Shown: one piece after another, positions 1-15,513 of the stretch | Layout of the letters: each line of letters begins with the position of its first letter | Numbering within the stretch: the stretch's first letter is position 1 | DNA from: Mucor racemosus | Lineage: Eukaryota; Mucoromycota; Mucoromycetes; Mucorales; Mucoraceae | DNA length: 64,000 nt | Assembly (NCBI GenBank): GCA_027405735.1 | Contig: JAPEHQ010000011.1 | Location: 558,001-622,000 of the forward strand | Direction of reading: 5' to 3' | Program-made: the position numbers and the translations under genes | The notes under the pieces: generated by a model | Database searches by the model: none | What the model saw: the letters and a program-made list of their open reading frames with translations, nothing else | What the model was told of the DNA's origin: nothing

Positions 1-645
1 GTTTTTTAAAATATTGATTTTTCGTGGAGATATCCTCAAAAATGTGTACAAAAAGGCACCTCCATTTCTAGCTTCCATTTTTCCCTTATATACCCTCATC
101 CCAAATTCTGAATTTGAAAAAAAATTGACAAGAATCTCGTTTTCTCTACGAAAAATTTAGCTAAAACGTTTAGCAATAGCTTGATCAATAGATAATTTTG
201 TTGCACATTATTATGATTACTTATATTGGAAACATGCTTATAAAAAGCGGCGTGCATCTTCAAAAAACCTCCAAAATTTCAATTGCATTTTACACAAAAT
301 ATAATGTAAAGTATATATTTAAATTTTGTTTAGATTAACGCAGAATTTGAAATTCTACAAAAAAGATTTAATGTACAAGGTCTACTTACTTTACAGTTTA
401 TGAGCTATTGAACAATTTTGTTTTTTTGAATCATTTTTGATTGATTTGTACGAATCGATTTTGGAACTCAATTATCATATGCTGTAAGCTGCAATGTGAC
501 GAAAAATCAATATTTTTTGTTGAAACAAAAAATGCAAGGTAGCTTTCAGTTGGATCTCTCTTGTGAACTTGTGAATACAAAGAATTAACAACTCAATTTT
601 GGTGCTTAAATTTTTACAATCGATTTCAGGTTAATTTTGATCAAT
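1..645 (-). repeat. Dispersed repeat D, copy cut by the left window edge
   Basis: This stretch matches the reverse complement of about 39540-40199 over its whole length, with scattered substitutions and small indels. Shared landmarks include GGAGATATCCTCAAAAATGT at 26-45 and CTCAATTTTGGTGCTTAA at 592-609. The copy probably continues beyond the left edge. No open reading frame of note is present. The family also occurs, more diverged, near 21560-22190 and 57390-57660. The class of element is not recognised; no terminal inverted repeat or target duplication could be assigned. Confidence 0.8.
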
Positions 646-1765
646 GTTAAGCCAGTGTATTTTTATTTTATTATATAGTAGGGTGAGGTGAGCCTCTGAT
701 GAGCTTTTTGTAAATCAATTTAAAAGTTCGGATAACTCGTAATAATGATATGATATTAGATATTAAACACTAGTATATTATTTATATTTCTATTCATATT
801 AACGAATCTATTATCTACTATCATATACTTTGTGCTGCTGTTCCATCTTCTTGTAGAAATACCAATTTATCAGGATCAATTTTGTTAGTTTCTTTTAATT
901 TCTGTAGCATCCCAAGTTATGATTTATTTATTGTCCAATATCCAATAACATTATTTAGAGACAATATTTCCTTAAACGATAAATAGGATTTAAACATCCT
1001 GCTTTTTTCTACTTGCAATAAGTAAAATATTTAACGTCGTCATTCAAATAATTGAACTGAAATTGAACAAATATGTTTTATCAAAAGATATCAATATAAA
1101 AATACCCTGCTGAAAGATACATCATTCTATTAATTCATTGATGCTTCATATTTATATGTTTTCTAAATTTGGTCAATATGTGATTATTATCAACTAATTG
1201 CCGGGTATTATTGAGGTACTTGATATGATTTGGGGACAAATCATATACAATTGAATCTGTGGAATTGGGGATATATGATCGATTGTATTATTTTGGATAA
1301 GATGTAGGATTGCCTATGTTTTATTGTTACCAAGTATTTTGCTGAGTGTATCTGGTATTTGTTGTTAATTAATGCTAGTGGCTAAGTAGTATGACATTTA
1401 GTAACTCATCATACTAAATGTCACATCATATTAAATTTTTAATAATAGTTCCTGAATTTCTACTACATCTGGACAAATTTCTGATATATCAAAATACTTC
1501 AATTACTACGGCCGAACTATCCGTCCCATGGGCGGCATAATGATCTGCACAGATGAGCAGAGCAATGAGATCGATGTTTTTTAGTCAATTTACTAAAGTA
1601 TATCAATCATAATATAATTAATAACGAAGATAATTTGAACTGTTTAAAGCAGATGTGAGTTACTCTGATTCAACGGGATTGCTTTATTGGCGAGATATAC
1701 CAATTTGAAATTTGGGGTTTGAAAGAGTTCTGCCCATGTTCTTCTTTCAGAGACCAAATGGAAAC
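646..1765. other. AT-rich spacer with one perfect short hairpin
   Basis: No coding region can be supported. A perfect 12-bp inverted repeat (TGACATTTAGTA at 1392-1403, TACTAAATGTCA at 1412-1423) with an 8-nt loop lies within it. The sequence ATTACTACGGCC near 1502 recurs in reverse complement near 4842-4853. Confidence 0.6.
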
Positions 1766-2003
1766 TGAGAGTTTATGGATACATACAATCTTATTTATAG
1801 AAAGAATAATAATAAAGACTAGTAACATCATTTATCATAGAGAACGTAGTAGGCTTTATTACTAGAAAAACTAATGGTAAAAGAAAGAACCAAGAGCTTC
1901 TAGGTCTTGGTTTAAAAGACTATTTATAAGAATTACATTTCAATGTGAGTTAGAAATGGAATTGGCTTCAAAATTGGCTGTTTAATATCCTCGAAAACCG
2001 ACA
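1766..2003 (+). mobile_element. Solo LTR, family A (238 bp)
   Basis: The element starts with TGAGAGTTTATGG and ends with CTCGAAAACCGACA, the TG...CA ends typical of long terminal repeats. It is flanked by the exact 5-bp direct repeat GAAAC (1761-1765 and 2004-2008), a target-site duplication. A second copy at 59499-59730 has the same ends and its own 5-bp duplication, which fixes both boundaries. No gag-pol coding sequence adjoins either copy, so each is a solo LTR left by recombination between the two LTRs of a full retrotransposon. The superfamily cannot be told from the LTR alone. Confidence 0.9.
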
Positions 2004-2607
2004 GAAACAACGACAACAACCTGTTTGGCAACACTAAAAGTATTTATGCCTTTGTAAATTTCTGTTTCTAACACACAAAATCTTTTTTCTTCCCTACTCT
2101 TTCCTCAGCTCTTTTATTTACGTTTAAAACTACAACAAAAAGACTAATATTTTTTTATAAACTGAAATCAAGAAGCAGGTACAAGTACATGTTTTTTCTA
2201 TTGTTTATTTGGAAATAAATTATTAACTGTTAATGTTAGGGCACGTTAATAATATCTTTCTCGAGCAAAAAAGAGTCCAGGACTTAATCATTTTATTCCA
2301 TTATCTACGTTAAAATCAATGCTTTTTTAGTCTAAAGTCGATATCTACTACCTGGAAAAAAACTAGTGATTATAAAAGTATGTATAGTATTGACTTTATT
2401 TGAATGAATGAATAAACTCATGTTAGTCTATTTGGTTTTTAAAAAGCATTTATTTCTATTTAGTGGCCAACAGCTAAGAAAAGGAAAACATGATGTAGTC
2501 TTGTATATCACTACCAACTATCAAAGTGCACCATAATTATTACTTATTAGCTTGTTATTAATAATTGATTTTACTAATAAGCAATTTTTATAGGTCAAAA
2601 GTAAGTT
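2004..2607. other. AT-rich spacer
   Basis: No gene, RNA or clear repeat could be supported between the solo LTR and the dynein fragment. Confidence 0.5.
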
Positions 2608-2709
2608 TGTTCTGGTAAAGCATTGAATAAATTGGCTTGGGATAAAGAGGGTAAAAAGGTGGCAATAGGTCCCAGTGATGGCCATGTTTATGTTTATGAT
2701 ATTGGAGAG
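2608..2709 (+). pseudogene. Cytoplasmic dynein intermediate chain fragment (WD40 part)
   Basis: The + strand reads SGKALNKLAWDKEGKKVAIG followed by PSDGHVYVYDIGE and then a GTAATA donor-like sequence. This corresponds to a late WD40 repeat of cytoplasmic dynein intermediate chain, which links dynein heavy chain to cargo and dynactin. Only about 34 codons are present, with no upstream WD40 repeats, so it is a gene fragment. The same codons occur in a larger but frameshifted relic at 61018-61382 (minus), and the last part again near 4856-4899. In all three places the fragment adjoins repeat C. That it came from a functional dynein gene elsewhere in the genome is inference. Confidence 0.7.
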
Positions 2710-3560
2710 GTAATACCAAAACTAAATGTAAATTATCTCTAGCGCAATAATTATAAAACAAGGCTATATTATCATTAAATAAACTATCACACAATATTAA
2801 CATTTATAAAGATTTACAGTAATAAGCTTGAATCAAGCGGGTACAGCATCGTAAATTTTTGAAAAGTTCTCAAATATTATAAAATCTCTTATTTTTAAGA
2901 CTTATAAGGCTTGTAAGCGGAATATTAATTTCGAAAATTATTCTTGTCCAGATCATCAATTTTGACATTTTTTAATTTTTTTTTCTGATTTTGCAAATCT
3001 AGAGTTAATTATATTACCAATTATAAGAACAAAAAATATACACATGTACCAAATTTAGCGCTCTATTTGGTCAATAGAAAATAAGGAACATTTTTATTGC
3101 AAAATATTACATGAAAATTCTTTAATCAAAAAACCGTTTTTGGGCGAAAAGTACAAAGTTTCATTACTTAACATTTAATATTAAGCTTTTATAAGATGTG
3201 TATTAGCTATGGCTACAATTTTCTCTCACAATGTAGTATATTTAAACGTTGATTTTGGTATCAAAATTTGATTTTTCTGTTTTTTGATCAAAATCATGAG
3301 TGTTGGTAAGGGTGAAAATGAGCCCCGAAAATGTCCGCTACAAAGTCTGAATTTCCAGACCGTTCGTGGTTAAATATAAGAAAAGTTTTTTAAAAAGACG
3401 CTTTTTTATTTAAAACTTAGATATATACCATAGAATAAAAGACTTAGCTGTTCAATCTTGCTATGCTCAATTACGGCGTTGCTCTATGGGCTCGCTTTTG
3501 CAATTTTTTAATGAATGTATGATATTACAGACAGTTTTTCTAGTAGACGACTTTATGTTT
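2710..3560 (+). repeat. Composite repeat C, copy 1
   Basis: The stretch matches 4890-5735 on the same strand and 60060-60790 on the opposite strand. Against copy 2 it is moderately diverged at its left end (2710 to about 2915) and right end (after about 3354), but almost identical in between at a constant offset of 2190. It follows directly on the dynein fragment. No protein-coding frame is open across it and no terminal inverted repeats were recognised. Confidence 0.85.
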
Positions 3561-4493
3561 TTGTTATAGTAACAGATATTGCCTATTTTGCTTAGTTTAT
3601 GGGTTGATACGCTGTAATAATACTGCTTTTACATTGGCTGAAATATGCAATTTAGCAGGGTTTTAATTGCGCTAAATAATGTAAAGCCTTGAAAATCCTT
3701 TTCTACGTGCGTTGGTTCTCTCTTTGTGTATTCATAATCCAAGGATATATTCACTGTTTGATAAGGCATATCAGACATCAGACTATCAAACTGGTATTCT
3801 TTTCTTTTATCTGAATACGCATTCTAACATAAGGGACTAATGTTTTTAATATAGGTAGCAGTCATTATATTAGAGACTGACTTTTTCATTTAACCACATT
3901 CTAAGATCAAATAGAATTATTTATTATTACTATATTGTTGGACGTATTTCTTGATTACCAGATCAAATCGAAGGCAATGATATTTATATCTAACCAATGA
4001 AAAGCTAGAACTGGCTACAAACCCACGAGATGTTCCAGAAAAGTGTTAAAATTTGAAATGATATAGAAACAAAAAAAAAAGGAATAATCTAATGCTTTGT
4101 CTAATAACCATAGTTTCGATCGTAGCTACTACTGTATACTTGAAAACAAATCTTTTTACAGCTGCTGACAATCGTAAATAAAATAGTAAGTTTAAAGAAT
4201 GTTAATTTGTTTAAATTTTATGAGTGATAAAGTAACATATATTATAATCTTAGATTTCGCTTGCATATAAATTAAGCAATAAGAAGTGTTATTTAAGTGT
4301 ATGCTCGAGCAAAAACCATTGTTGCTATAAACATATTTACAAATGATGATAATCGTAAATATATTGGCTGTTGAATGTATTGCTCTGCTACATCAACAAC
4401 AATGTATTGAATTATATTGTCTATAATCTATATTAATAAAAGCAAATGTAATTTAAAAACCCATTATTCCAGTAAAATATACAATGGAGTTTT
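3561..4493. other. AT-rich spacer
   Basis: No gene could be supported. The start still resembles the end of repeat C, but similarity to copy 2 is lost by about 3570. Confidence 0.5.
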
Positions 4494-4853
4494 AAGAACG
4501 GCACAATGCTCATGTACAAACCAATTTGTGCCCATACGATCAGCTCATTATGCTCATGGTCAAATTTTATTATTATGCACAAATAAGGATAATAATGATA
4601 TGCTTATGGGCAACTCTACTATTATGCACACATGAGATTAATGTCATGCACATGAACAGAATCTATAATTCTGCACATACAGGTTTAGCGTTGTGCTCGT
4701 GTGCAGTTTCTTTTGTTGTGCCTATTATTATGTGCATATTGCTATCTTTTTAGCCATATTCAGTGGGCACAACAGCTCAGGCTATAGTGTGCAGCCCAAC
4801 TGGGCACAACAAAATTATCTTGTGCAGCACAGGCCGGCCGTAGTAATGATTCC
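4494..4853. repeat. Block dense in TGTGC/GCACA motifs, interrupting the dynein fragment of C copy 2
   Basis: Short motifs of the type GCACA or TGTGC, and near variants such as TGCAC and GGGCACAAC, recur about every 20-40 bases on both strands, which is not seen in the flanks. The right end is GGCCGGCCGTAGTAAT; the next base begins sequence homologous to the dynein fragment of copy 1. Relative to copy 1 it sits where upstream dynein codons should be, so it is probably an inserted element. Short open frames here have no recognisable similarity and are not called as genes. Confidence 0.5.
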
Positions 4854-6160
4854 AGTGATGGCCATGTTTATGTTAATGGCTTATGATATTGGAGATGTAA
4901 GACTAAAACTTAATGTAAATCACCTCTAACGCAATGATTATAAAGTAAGACTATATTATGATCAAATAAACTACCACAAAATATTAACATGTACAAAAAT
5001 CTATAGTAATAAGAAGCTTGAATCGAATGGGTACAGCATCGTAGATTCTTGAAAATTTCTCCAATATCGAAAAATTTCTTATTTTTAAGACTTACAGGGC
5101 TTATAAGCGGAATATTAATTTCGAAAATTATTCTTGTCCAGATCATCAATTTTGACATTTTTTAATTTTTTTTTCTGATTTTGCAAATCTAGAGTTAATT
5201 ATATTACCAATTATAAGAACAAAAAATATACACATGTACCAAATTTAGCGCTCTATTTGGTCAATAGAAAATAAGGAACATTTTTATTGCAAAATATTAC
5301 ATGAAAATTCTTTAATCAAAAAACCGTTTTTGGGCGAAAAGTACAAAGTTTCATTACTTAACATTTAATATTAAGCTTTTATAAGATGTGTATTAGCTAT
5401 GGCTACAATTTTCTCTCACAATGTAGTATATTTAAACGTTGATTTTGGTATCAAAATTTGATTTTTCTGTTTTTTGATCAAAATCATGAGTGTTGGGAAG
5501 GATGAAAATGAGCCCCGAAAATGTCCGCTACAAAGTCTGAATTTTCAGACCGTATGTGGTTAAATATAAAAAAAGTCTTTTTAAAAAAACCGCTTTTTTA
5601 TTTAAAACTTAAATATACCATAGTATAAGAGACTTAGCCGCTCAATCCTGTTATACTCAATTACGGCGTCGCTCTACGGGCTCGCTTTTGCAATTTTTTG
5701 ATGAATGTATGATATGACAGACGGTTTTTCTGGTAGAAAAATATATGTTTCTATGATAACAGAATCCTGAGATGTAATTTAAGGCACTATTTAACCGTTA
5801 GATCTGTTTAATAGTAATCTATGGATTGAAATGGATCAATCATAATTTAACCATATTTGCAGAGCTTGTGAGTTGCCTTGTTTTAATTCTGCCCTAAATG
5901 TGCTTGGATGTTGATTTAATAGATACTTAATTATTATTGATTAACCGCTGGGATGAAATAATATGGTGTCATAATTGAGATCCAAGCGTTTTTGCTGCTA
6001 ATTGCTAGATAAAGTTAGTACGCTAGAAGTTTTTTATATCCGATATCAGGACTTCGTACTTCAATGCCATGTCTTAATCAATAGACTGTAAGATGTATTG
6101 ATACTGTAGAAGCTAATAAAGTATGTTACTTGGCGGCATACAACAGTTTCCTTCTTTTCA
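4854..6160 (+). repeat. Composite repeat C, copy 2 with 3' extension
   Basis: The copy opens with the last dynein-related codons (4856-4899, disrupted by an extra triplet-like insertion), continues through repeat C (4890-5735), and then through a 3' segment (about 5755-6155). The 3' segment matches the minus strand of 59735-59890 plus 58740-58935, where two LTR insertions interrupt it. Landmarks are AATTACGGCG at 5659-5668 and CGCTGGGATGAAATAAT at 5946-5962. It is non-coding as far as can be seen. Confidence 0.8.
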
Positions 6161-8287
6161 TCAAATTTTGCATGTATATTGTTTCTCATGCATAGTTGGG
6201 GAGGGGGTTGATGGCAACATCAATATTGAAGTCGTAGGAATTGTAGTTGGTAATTTATTTGATTGCTTTACAATAATGTTATTACCATACTTGTACAAAA
6301 GTCCACACACTGCTGAAAGTTAGGTTATTGTCTGTAAGTGACATTAGAAGTTTATATGAAATAATAAAGCTACTGAGAGACGATCCAAAAATGTAGCTCT
6401 TCTTGTAATAAATTTGGAAACCGATCTTTCGCTATTAAACTTTTTTTGAGGTTCCATAAAGAAGGCTTCAACAGAACCTCTGTTCTCCAGGTTGGTAAAT
6501 TCTTCGAAAAACATATTAGAGAACTTTTCTGGAATAACATTGTGATCCCACGACTGCATAGATGTTTAAAAAGCTTTTGGCATCTCTGATTTAAAATGAT
6601 ATATGCATCATTATATATCTCCAATACTAGTATATAGTACGTAGATTTATATAAATTTTGATTTAATTGATTTGCAACATCCAACGTCCTTATGCTGCTA
6701 CCAAATTTTTATTGCGAGCTTAAATAGTAGAAGCCCCTTGAGTTTTGCTGTTGTGTTATACTGCGGTGTTAAAAAAAATTAAGCTGTAAAATGCCAAAAT
6801 CAGAAATAAAACTATCTGTTTTTTCAGCTTTATGAACTAAATCGTATAGGAAGTGAGTGTAAAAAATCAAATGGCATCTGACGCCTACAAATTTTCTATC
6901 AACTCATACCTCTAACAAAAAAAAATTACAGCAAAAGTTTTTCGCAAACATTTCAAAAACGGTATTTCATGATGGACAAAGAGGTCAAAAATAGGGCTAT
7001 GTTTTATAATCACTATTACTCCACCAAAAATCAATATTTTTTAACAGAATAAAAACAAAATTGTAACTATTTTAACAAGTTATAATTTCAATAGAAACAC
7101 TATTTTGCTTTAATCACCTATCTGGAGAGGTACAGAATATTTGCATGTTTTTTGAGTGTTTAATTGACTAAAATCTATGAATTTTTTATTTAGCTCTATT
7201 AATTGCTAATACGCAATACAAAGATAATAATGATAAACAGTTTTAGTTATACTCGTGATATACTTTTACTTAACAAAATTTGTAGCTATTCTTGATTTTC
7301 CGATATTTTCCAAAATTTTTGAGCGGCTACATCCCCGCATATAAAAATGCCAAAAATATAAGATTAGTACCGTCGTGCTCTCAGCCAAAGATTCTATTAG
7401 AATATATGGTTATCCAAATATAAAAAAAATTTCGCATCCAAAAAGTTGGGAGATCTGATTTTTCTGAAAAAAAATCCATTTTAACTTCTGGAATGTAACT
7501 TTTTTGGGGCTCCGATTTTTTTTTTTTTGTGGGTGGGATCGAGTTCTCATGCCTTGAATCGACATAAATTGGATCCTCCTCAAGTGTTGCTTTGATAATT
7601 ACCATTTTAAAATAGCCTTTATATTGTCTAACCCGTTAAGACTACATATATAATTGTTCTGTATATTGGTTTTATTGATTAAACTGTCAAAATTAAAACT
7701 TGTTTTTTTTTTCTTCAGTTTTCGATCCAATACAAACCTGGGAACATGTTCAATAAATCACGGTCCATCAGGTGTATAGCAAACAGCAGTTTCTCAATGT
7801 TTAGTTAGATATATGCATATAATCAATGGAGCAGAACTCAGTTTGGAAAATCTAGATGTATTATAAGCATTTTTTTTCGCTGAATATAATTCAATAATGG
7901 AGGATATATTACAAGATCCTGAATAAATGTAGTACCTGAAATAGTTACCTAGTTCCTTCATGTTTTTACAAACTGCTATAATACATTATCTGAAGAGACT
8001 AAAAAAGAATTTTCAGAGAAACTTTCAGATACCATGTATACCTGTCATTTCCAATGGCGATATCCATTATATTCCCAACACAGAAGGATACAAATGAGCG
8101 ACAGGGACAAAATGCGAACGTTGCACTATCATTTTTTTTAAAGATTTGTATCCCCTGAGATGTTGGACACCCTCCCCAATCATAACAGTGTTGACGGCAT
8201 GAATTTGAAATTCTAGAAGTAGATTGTAACCATCTTTAAATTTGATTTCTTTCTTTCTTTTCTTTAAACCTTCACAATACCAACAAT
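6161..8287. other. Spacer with possible coding relic
   Basis: No intact gene is supported. On the minus strand, 6684-6344 has two overlapping open frames whose translations (for example FFEEFTNLENRGSVEAFF) look more protein-like than random AT-rich DNA. This could be a frameshifted relic, but no family was recognised. The last 500 bases before the transporter gene contain a TTTCTTTCTTTTC pyrimidine stretch (8248-8267) that could be its proximal promoter or leader. Confidence 0.35.
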
Positions 8288-9956
8288 ATGCCTCCAAATA
8301 GGCAATCTCTACAAGAATATGATTCTCTACTTTCTACCTCCTCTTCTAGAAACGGCAGTTGGCGTTGGCTTGTTTTATTTTCTTTTTCCTTCTTTTCTTT
8401 TTCTAGCGCACTAATGTTTGTAAAAATCAATAAAAAGGGTTCTGCTCACAGTCAAACAAAAATCATCTAATATTGTTGAATTTATAGGTGGATTACATTT
8501 GCACCTTGTTTATATATCTTTGTTCAATACTATTTCCAACACGAAAGTACTGCAACTACAAATGCCATTAATTCTTTATCGTCTGTGTATATGATGATTT
8601 ATCCCTTTGCAATTCAATTCACGTTCAAATATTTTGAGGATCGTCTTTACGGTTTACCGGGAAATGGTCTAAGAAGAGGTATACTTATTGGAGCATGTTT
8701 GAATGCTATTGCTGGTGGTATTCGATGGCTCGGAGCGATTCCGTCCATGCGCGGTTTCATAATCTTGTTTCTAGGACAAACTGTAGCAGCAATCGGTAAA
8801 ATTTTGTCTATTTGTATTTATAAACATGTGTTGTGCATTATCTAACATTTTATTTTATGTATAGCACAGGTATTTATGTTATCTATACCTCCTCAATTAG
8901 CAGTTGCATGGTTTCCAGAAAACGAGATCAATGTAGCAACCTCAATTGCAGTATCAGCAAACAATTTAGGTATCGCAGCTGGCTGTGCCTTGACGCCTTT
9001 AGTAGTTAAACAAGCAACTCGAGAAACAGATATACCCCATCTACTTTTAATTCAAGTATGTCTTATAACTTTAGATGATGAAAATTTTATAACCAACACA
9101 TGATCTCTTCCTTAGTTTATCATGTGTTTAATCGTTTTGCTGTTGATTTGCTTTTCTTTTCAAAAATCGCCGCCATACTGGAAAAGGTAAATTTACAGCA
9201 AATGATAGAAATGCAGACTTACGTTTCTAATCACTATATATAGTATGATGACCGAAGCAAATTCTGCAGATCAATCAATTCAATTGTGGAAGCAGGGAAA
9301 GTTTATTTACATGTTGGGATCATATTGTATTATCATGGGTGCTCAATGTGCTATCATCACATTATTAGCGCAAATCTTGATTCCACCTTTTAAGCATGTT
9401 ATTGACGAGAAACATGTAGGTCTTTTAGGCGCTGCTATGCTATTTGTAGGGTTCCCGGCAAGTATTGCTGTTGGATATTACCTGGATCAGACACTAAAAT
9501 ATAGACGAGTATGCACCAGTTTATCGATTTTGACAGCTTTGAGTGTTTTATGTCTGTATATTTCCAGTGAACTCGAATTTTTAACGGGCGTTATAATCTC
9601 TTGTGTTTGCTTTGGTCTATCGTCATACGGTAAATGTCAAATAGATTGATAATTGATCATATAAAGCTAACTTTTTTTTTGTCATTTATACAGCAATTGC
9701 ACCTGCATTTTTCCAGTTTGCTAGCGAATTATTTTATCCCATTAGTGAAATTATACCCACAGGTTATTTATTTACAGTTGGAAATATTGGAGGTGTATTT
9801 CTTGTTGCTATGATGGGCTGGAGTGAAGATATGACAACTAAATTCTCAATGCGTATACCAATGCTCTGCCTATCTGTAGCCATGTTTGTCAGCGTTTATT
9901 TTATGGCACAAGTTAAAGGATCGTTAAAGCGAACAATACATCAACAATCACCATAA
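8288..9956 (+). CDS. MFS transporter, FLVCR/SLC49-like
   Basis: The spliced product is about 448 residues from six exons: 8288-8415, 8488-8795, 8865-9055, 9116-9186, 9244-9629 and 9694-9956. All introns are GT..AG and the sum is a multiple of three. The N-terminal RWLVLFSFSFFSFSSALMW runs into ITFAPCLYIFVQYYF, the pattern of the first helices of the FLVCR (SLC49) branch of the major facilitator superfamily. The rest alternates hydrophobic helices with short loops, compatible with 12 membrane segments. Characterised animal members move haem, choline or related solutes; the fungal substrate is unknown. The start is the first ATG, with a short cytoplasmic Ser-rich tail. It converges with UPF1 downstream. 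Family assignment is likely; substrate is not inferred. Confidence 0.75.
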
Positions 9957-10329
9957 TAATATACATAGATATAGACAAATTTCATTAAAATATGATTTAC
10001 AGTGAATTTTATTACAATTTATGGCCGATTTATTATATTAAGTGGTATCGTTTTACAATTTTACTGATTGTCAAATGCTAAAAAAGAAAAAATCACCAAA
10101 AGACCTTGAAGATGTACAACGTTTTGCATCTCTTTCGACATCTTTCACGAATTTTATCTAAAGCACTTTTGCAGCCTCTGGATTTTTTTTAAAAGCAATA
10201 AAGCGAGTGAATAGGAAAGAGAGATCCAAAAAGCAATGAAAAAAAAAAAAAAGAGAGACAGAGGGAGAGAGAACAAGTGAAGATGTAAATAAAATATATA
10301 CCAATACAGTTTTCAATGCCAAAAAGATT
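9957..10329. other. 3' spacer between convergent genes
   Basis: This is the non-coding stretch between the stop codons of the transporter (+) and UPF1 (-). It includes an A/G-rich microsatellite around 10225-10276 (A-run followed by GAGAGAGA units). Confidence 0.6.
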
Positions 10330-13947
<3,618 letters not shown>

Positions 13948-14890
13948 AATTTCTCTAAATCTTTATAAAAATAAAAAGAAAAAAATCTTTTTTTTTTTTT
14001 TTTTACTTTTAGTTGTTTTTATATCTGCGCTACTGGTGTTCTCTAGTTCGCAGATGGCCTATTTGGAAGGTATCTCAACGACACTTTAACCGATCACGTG
14101 GAGTCAATCGTCTATCGTAGGTTGGATGGAATCAACCAGCAAAAACCACCAATTAAAACCCCGACACCTCTTTTATGTAGATTTGAAAGAGTTTTATTGC
14201 TATTTATGCATAATAAAATGTAGTATTTGTACAAATAAACATAATTTGTGGCATGTCCTCATCAAGGTATTTTTTTTCTCTTCGAACATATCTAATAAAA
14301 ACAATCAGTTATAATGGTGATTTAGAATGATGTAACATTAAGGTTGAAACCATAGTATAATTGTCAAATAAAAAATGCTAATGTATTTTCCATGTGCTAT
14401 TTACGATTTTTAAATACTTTATTATAATTTTTAAAGTTGTTAAAAGTGTATGAAAACTTTTGAGAAAAAAAAACAAAAACGTCGGACTTTTAAATTACCA
14501 ACTACCATAGAAAGCATTGCTGAGGCCACCTCTAATGCCAAGTTTTCAAAAGTAATTTTACATGATCCATTGAAAGTAATTCAAAGAGTGTTATCAGATT
14601 TCGCTTACGTAGAAATCAGTTTGTTAGTGCATTTAGTTACAAAATACAGAAATAATGAAAACAATAATGATAAATTTCTAACCGAGATCTCAGTTTTCAT
14701 TGGAACATTCAACATAAACAAGGCTCCTGTCAGAAAATCACAACCGGAAGTCGGTTGTCCGGGTCGATTTGTAGGAGAATGAATAATTAGCCAAACATTG
14801 CAACGGAGACAGGCCATCAAACTGGAAGGTAATAACCTGCAAGGAAATCCTGTATTGAATTAATCTTCCTCTCTCTATTCCTTAATCGAA
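13948..14890. other. Divergent promoter region between UPF1 and RPL36, with a doubtful ORF
   Basis: The region separates the divergent starts of UPF1 and RPL36. A CACGTG E-box lies at 14095-14100. An open frame at 14450-14782 (+, 110 codons) ends its similarity-like part with EISVFIGTFNINKAP. That resembles the start of an inositol-polyphosphate 5-phosphatase domain, where a sequence of the type IFVGTWNVNG is common, so it may be a fragment of a synaptojanin-like gene; this is weak. The last 60 bases before RPL36 are pyrimidine-rich (TCTTCCTCTCTCTATTCC), usual for ribosomal protein leaders. Confidence 0.35.
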
Positions 14891-15513
14891 ATGGCTGCTT
14901 CAGGAATCGCTGTTGGTATCAACAAAGGTCACATCGTCACTCGTCGTGTCCTCAAGGCCAAGCCCTCTAACAAGATTGGTGTATGTATTCAAAAAGGATG
15001 GATGGATGTATTTTTTTGATCAAAGGTATTGGGAAAATCCTTTTTTTGTGGGTGTCGAAGATCGAAAAAAAACTCGAATCAATAGCAACAATAGAGTCAA
15101 CAAGAGAGTTTTATGATATACAAACAAAAAACAAGGATATTCCCAATACTAATTTTGAAAGACAATGCCCATTCACCAGTTTCCCCCCATTTAATACAGT
15201 AACTAACCTTTTTTTTTTTTTTTCATAAATCTTAGGCTCAATCCAAGCGTGCTACCTTTGTCCGTAGCGTTGTCCGCGAGGTCTCTGGTTATGCTCCCTA
15301 TGAACGTCGTGTCATGGAATTGATCAAGAACTCCAGAGATAAGCGTGCTAGAAAGCTCTGCAAGAACAAGGTAATTTTTTAGATTTTATTGATTGACGTT
15401 TTTGACATGTATATTAACATTTTCATGCTTTTTTATAGCTCGGTTCTTTCCTTCGTGCCAAGAAGAAGATCGAGGAGCTCTCCGGTGTCATTGCCTCTTC
15501 TCGTCGTCAATAA
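14891..15513 (+). CDS. RPL36: Large-subunit ribosomal protein eL36
   Basis: Three exons (14891-14980, 15236-15370, 15439-15513) encode 99 residues, the normal eL36 length. The protein begins [20 protein letters not shown] and ends [11 protein letters not shown]; the middle has [17 protein letters not shown], a hallmark of the family. It is a structural protein of the 60S subunit. Codon choice is strongly biased (CGT, AAG, GTC, TCC), unlike most neighbours and typical of highly expressed fungal genes. The first intron is long for this window (255 bp) and contains a T-run before its acceptor. The start follows a pyrimidine-rich leader. Confidence 0.97.

Noticed and set aside
4417..4929. Overlapping short open frames on the + strand
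   Set aside because: They overlap each other in different frames inside the TGTGC motif block and show no protein-like conservation.
14450..14782. 110-codon frame as an independent gene
   Set aside because: Only a short end segment recalls a 5-phosphatase; the rest is low complexity and lies in the RPL36 upstream region. Kept only as a remark.
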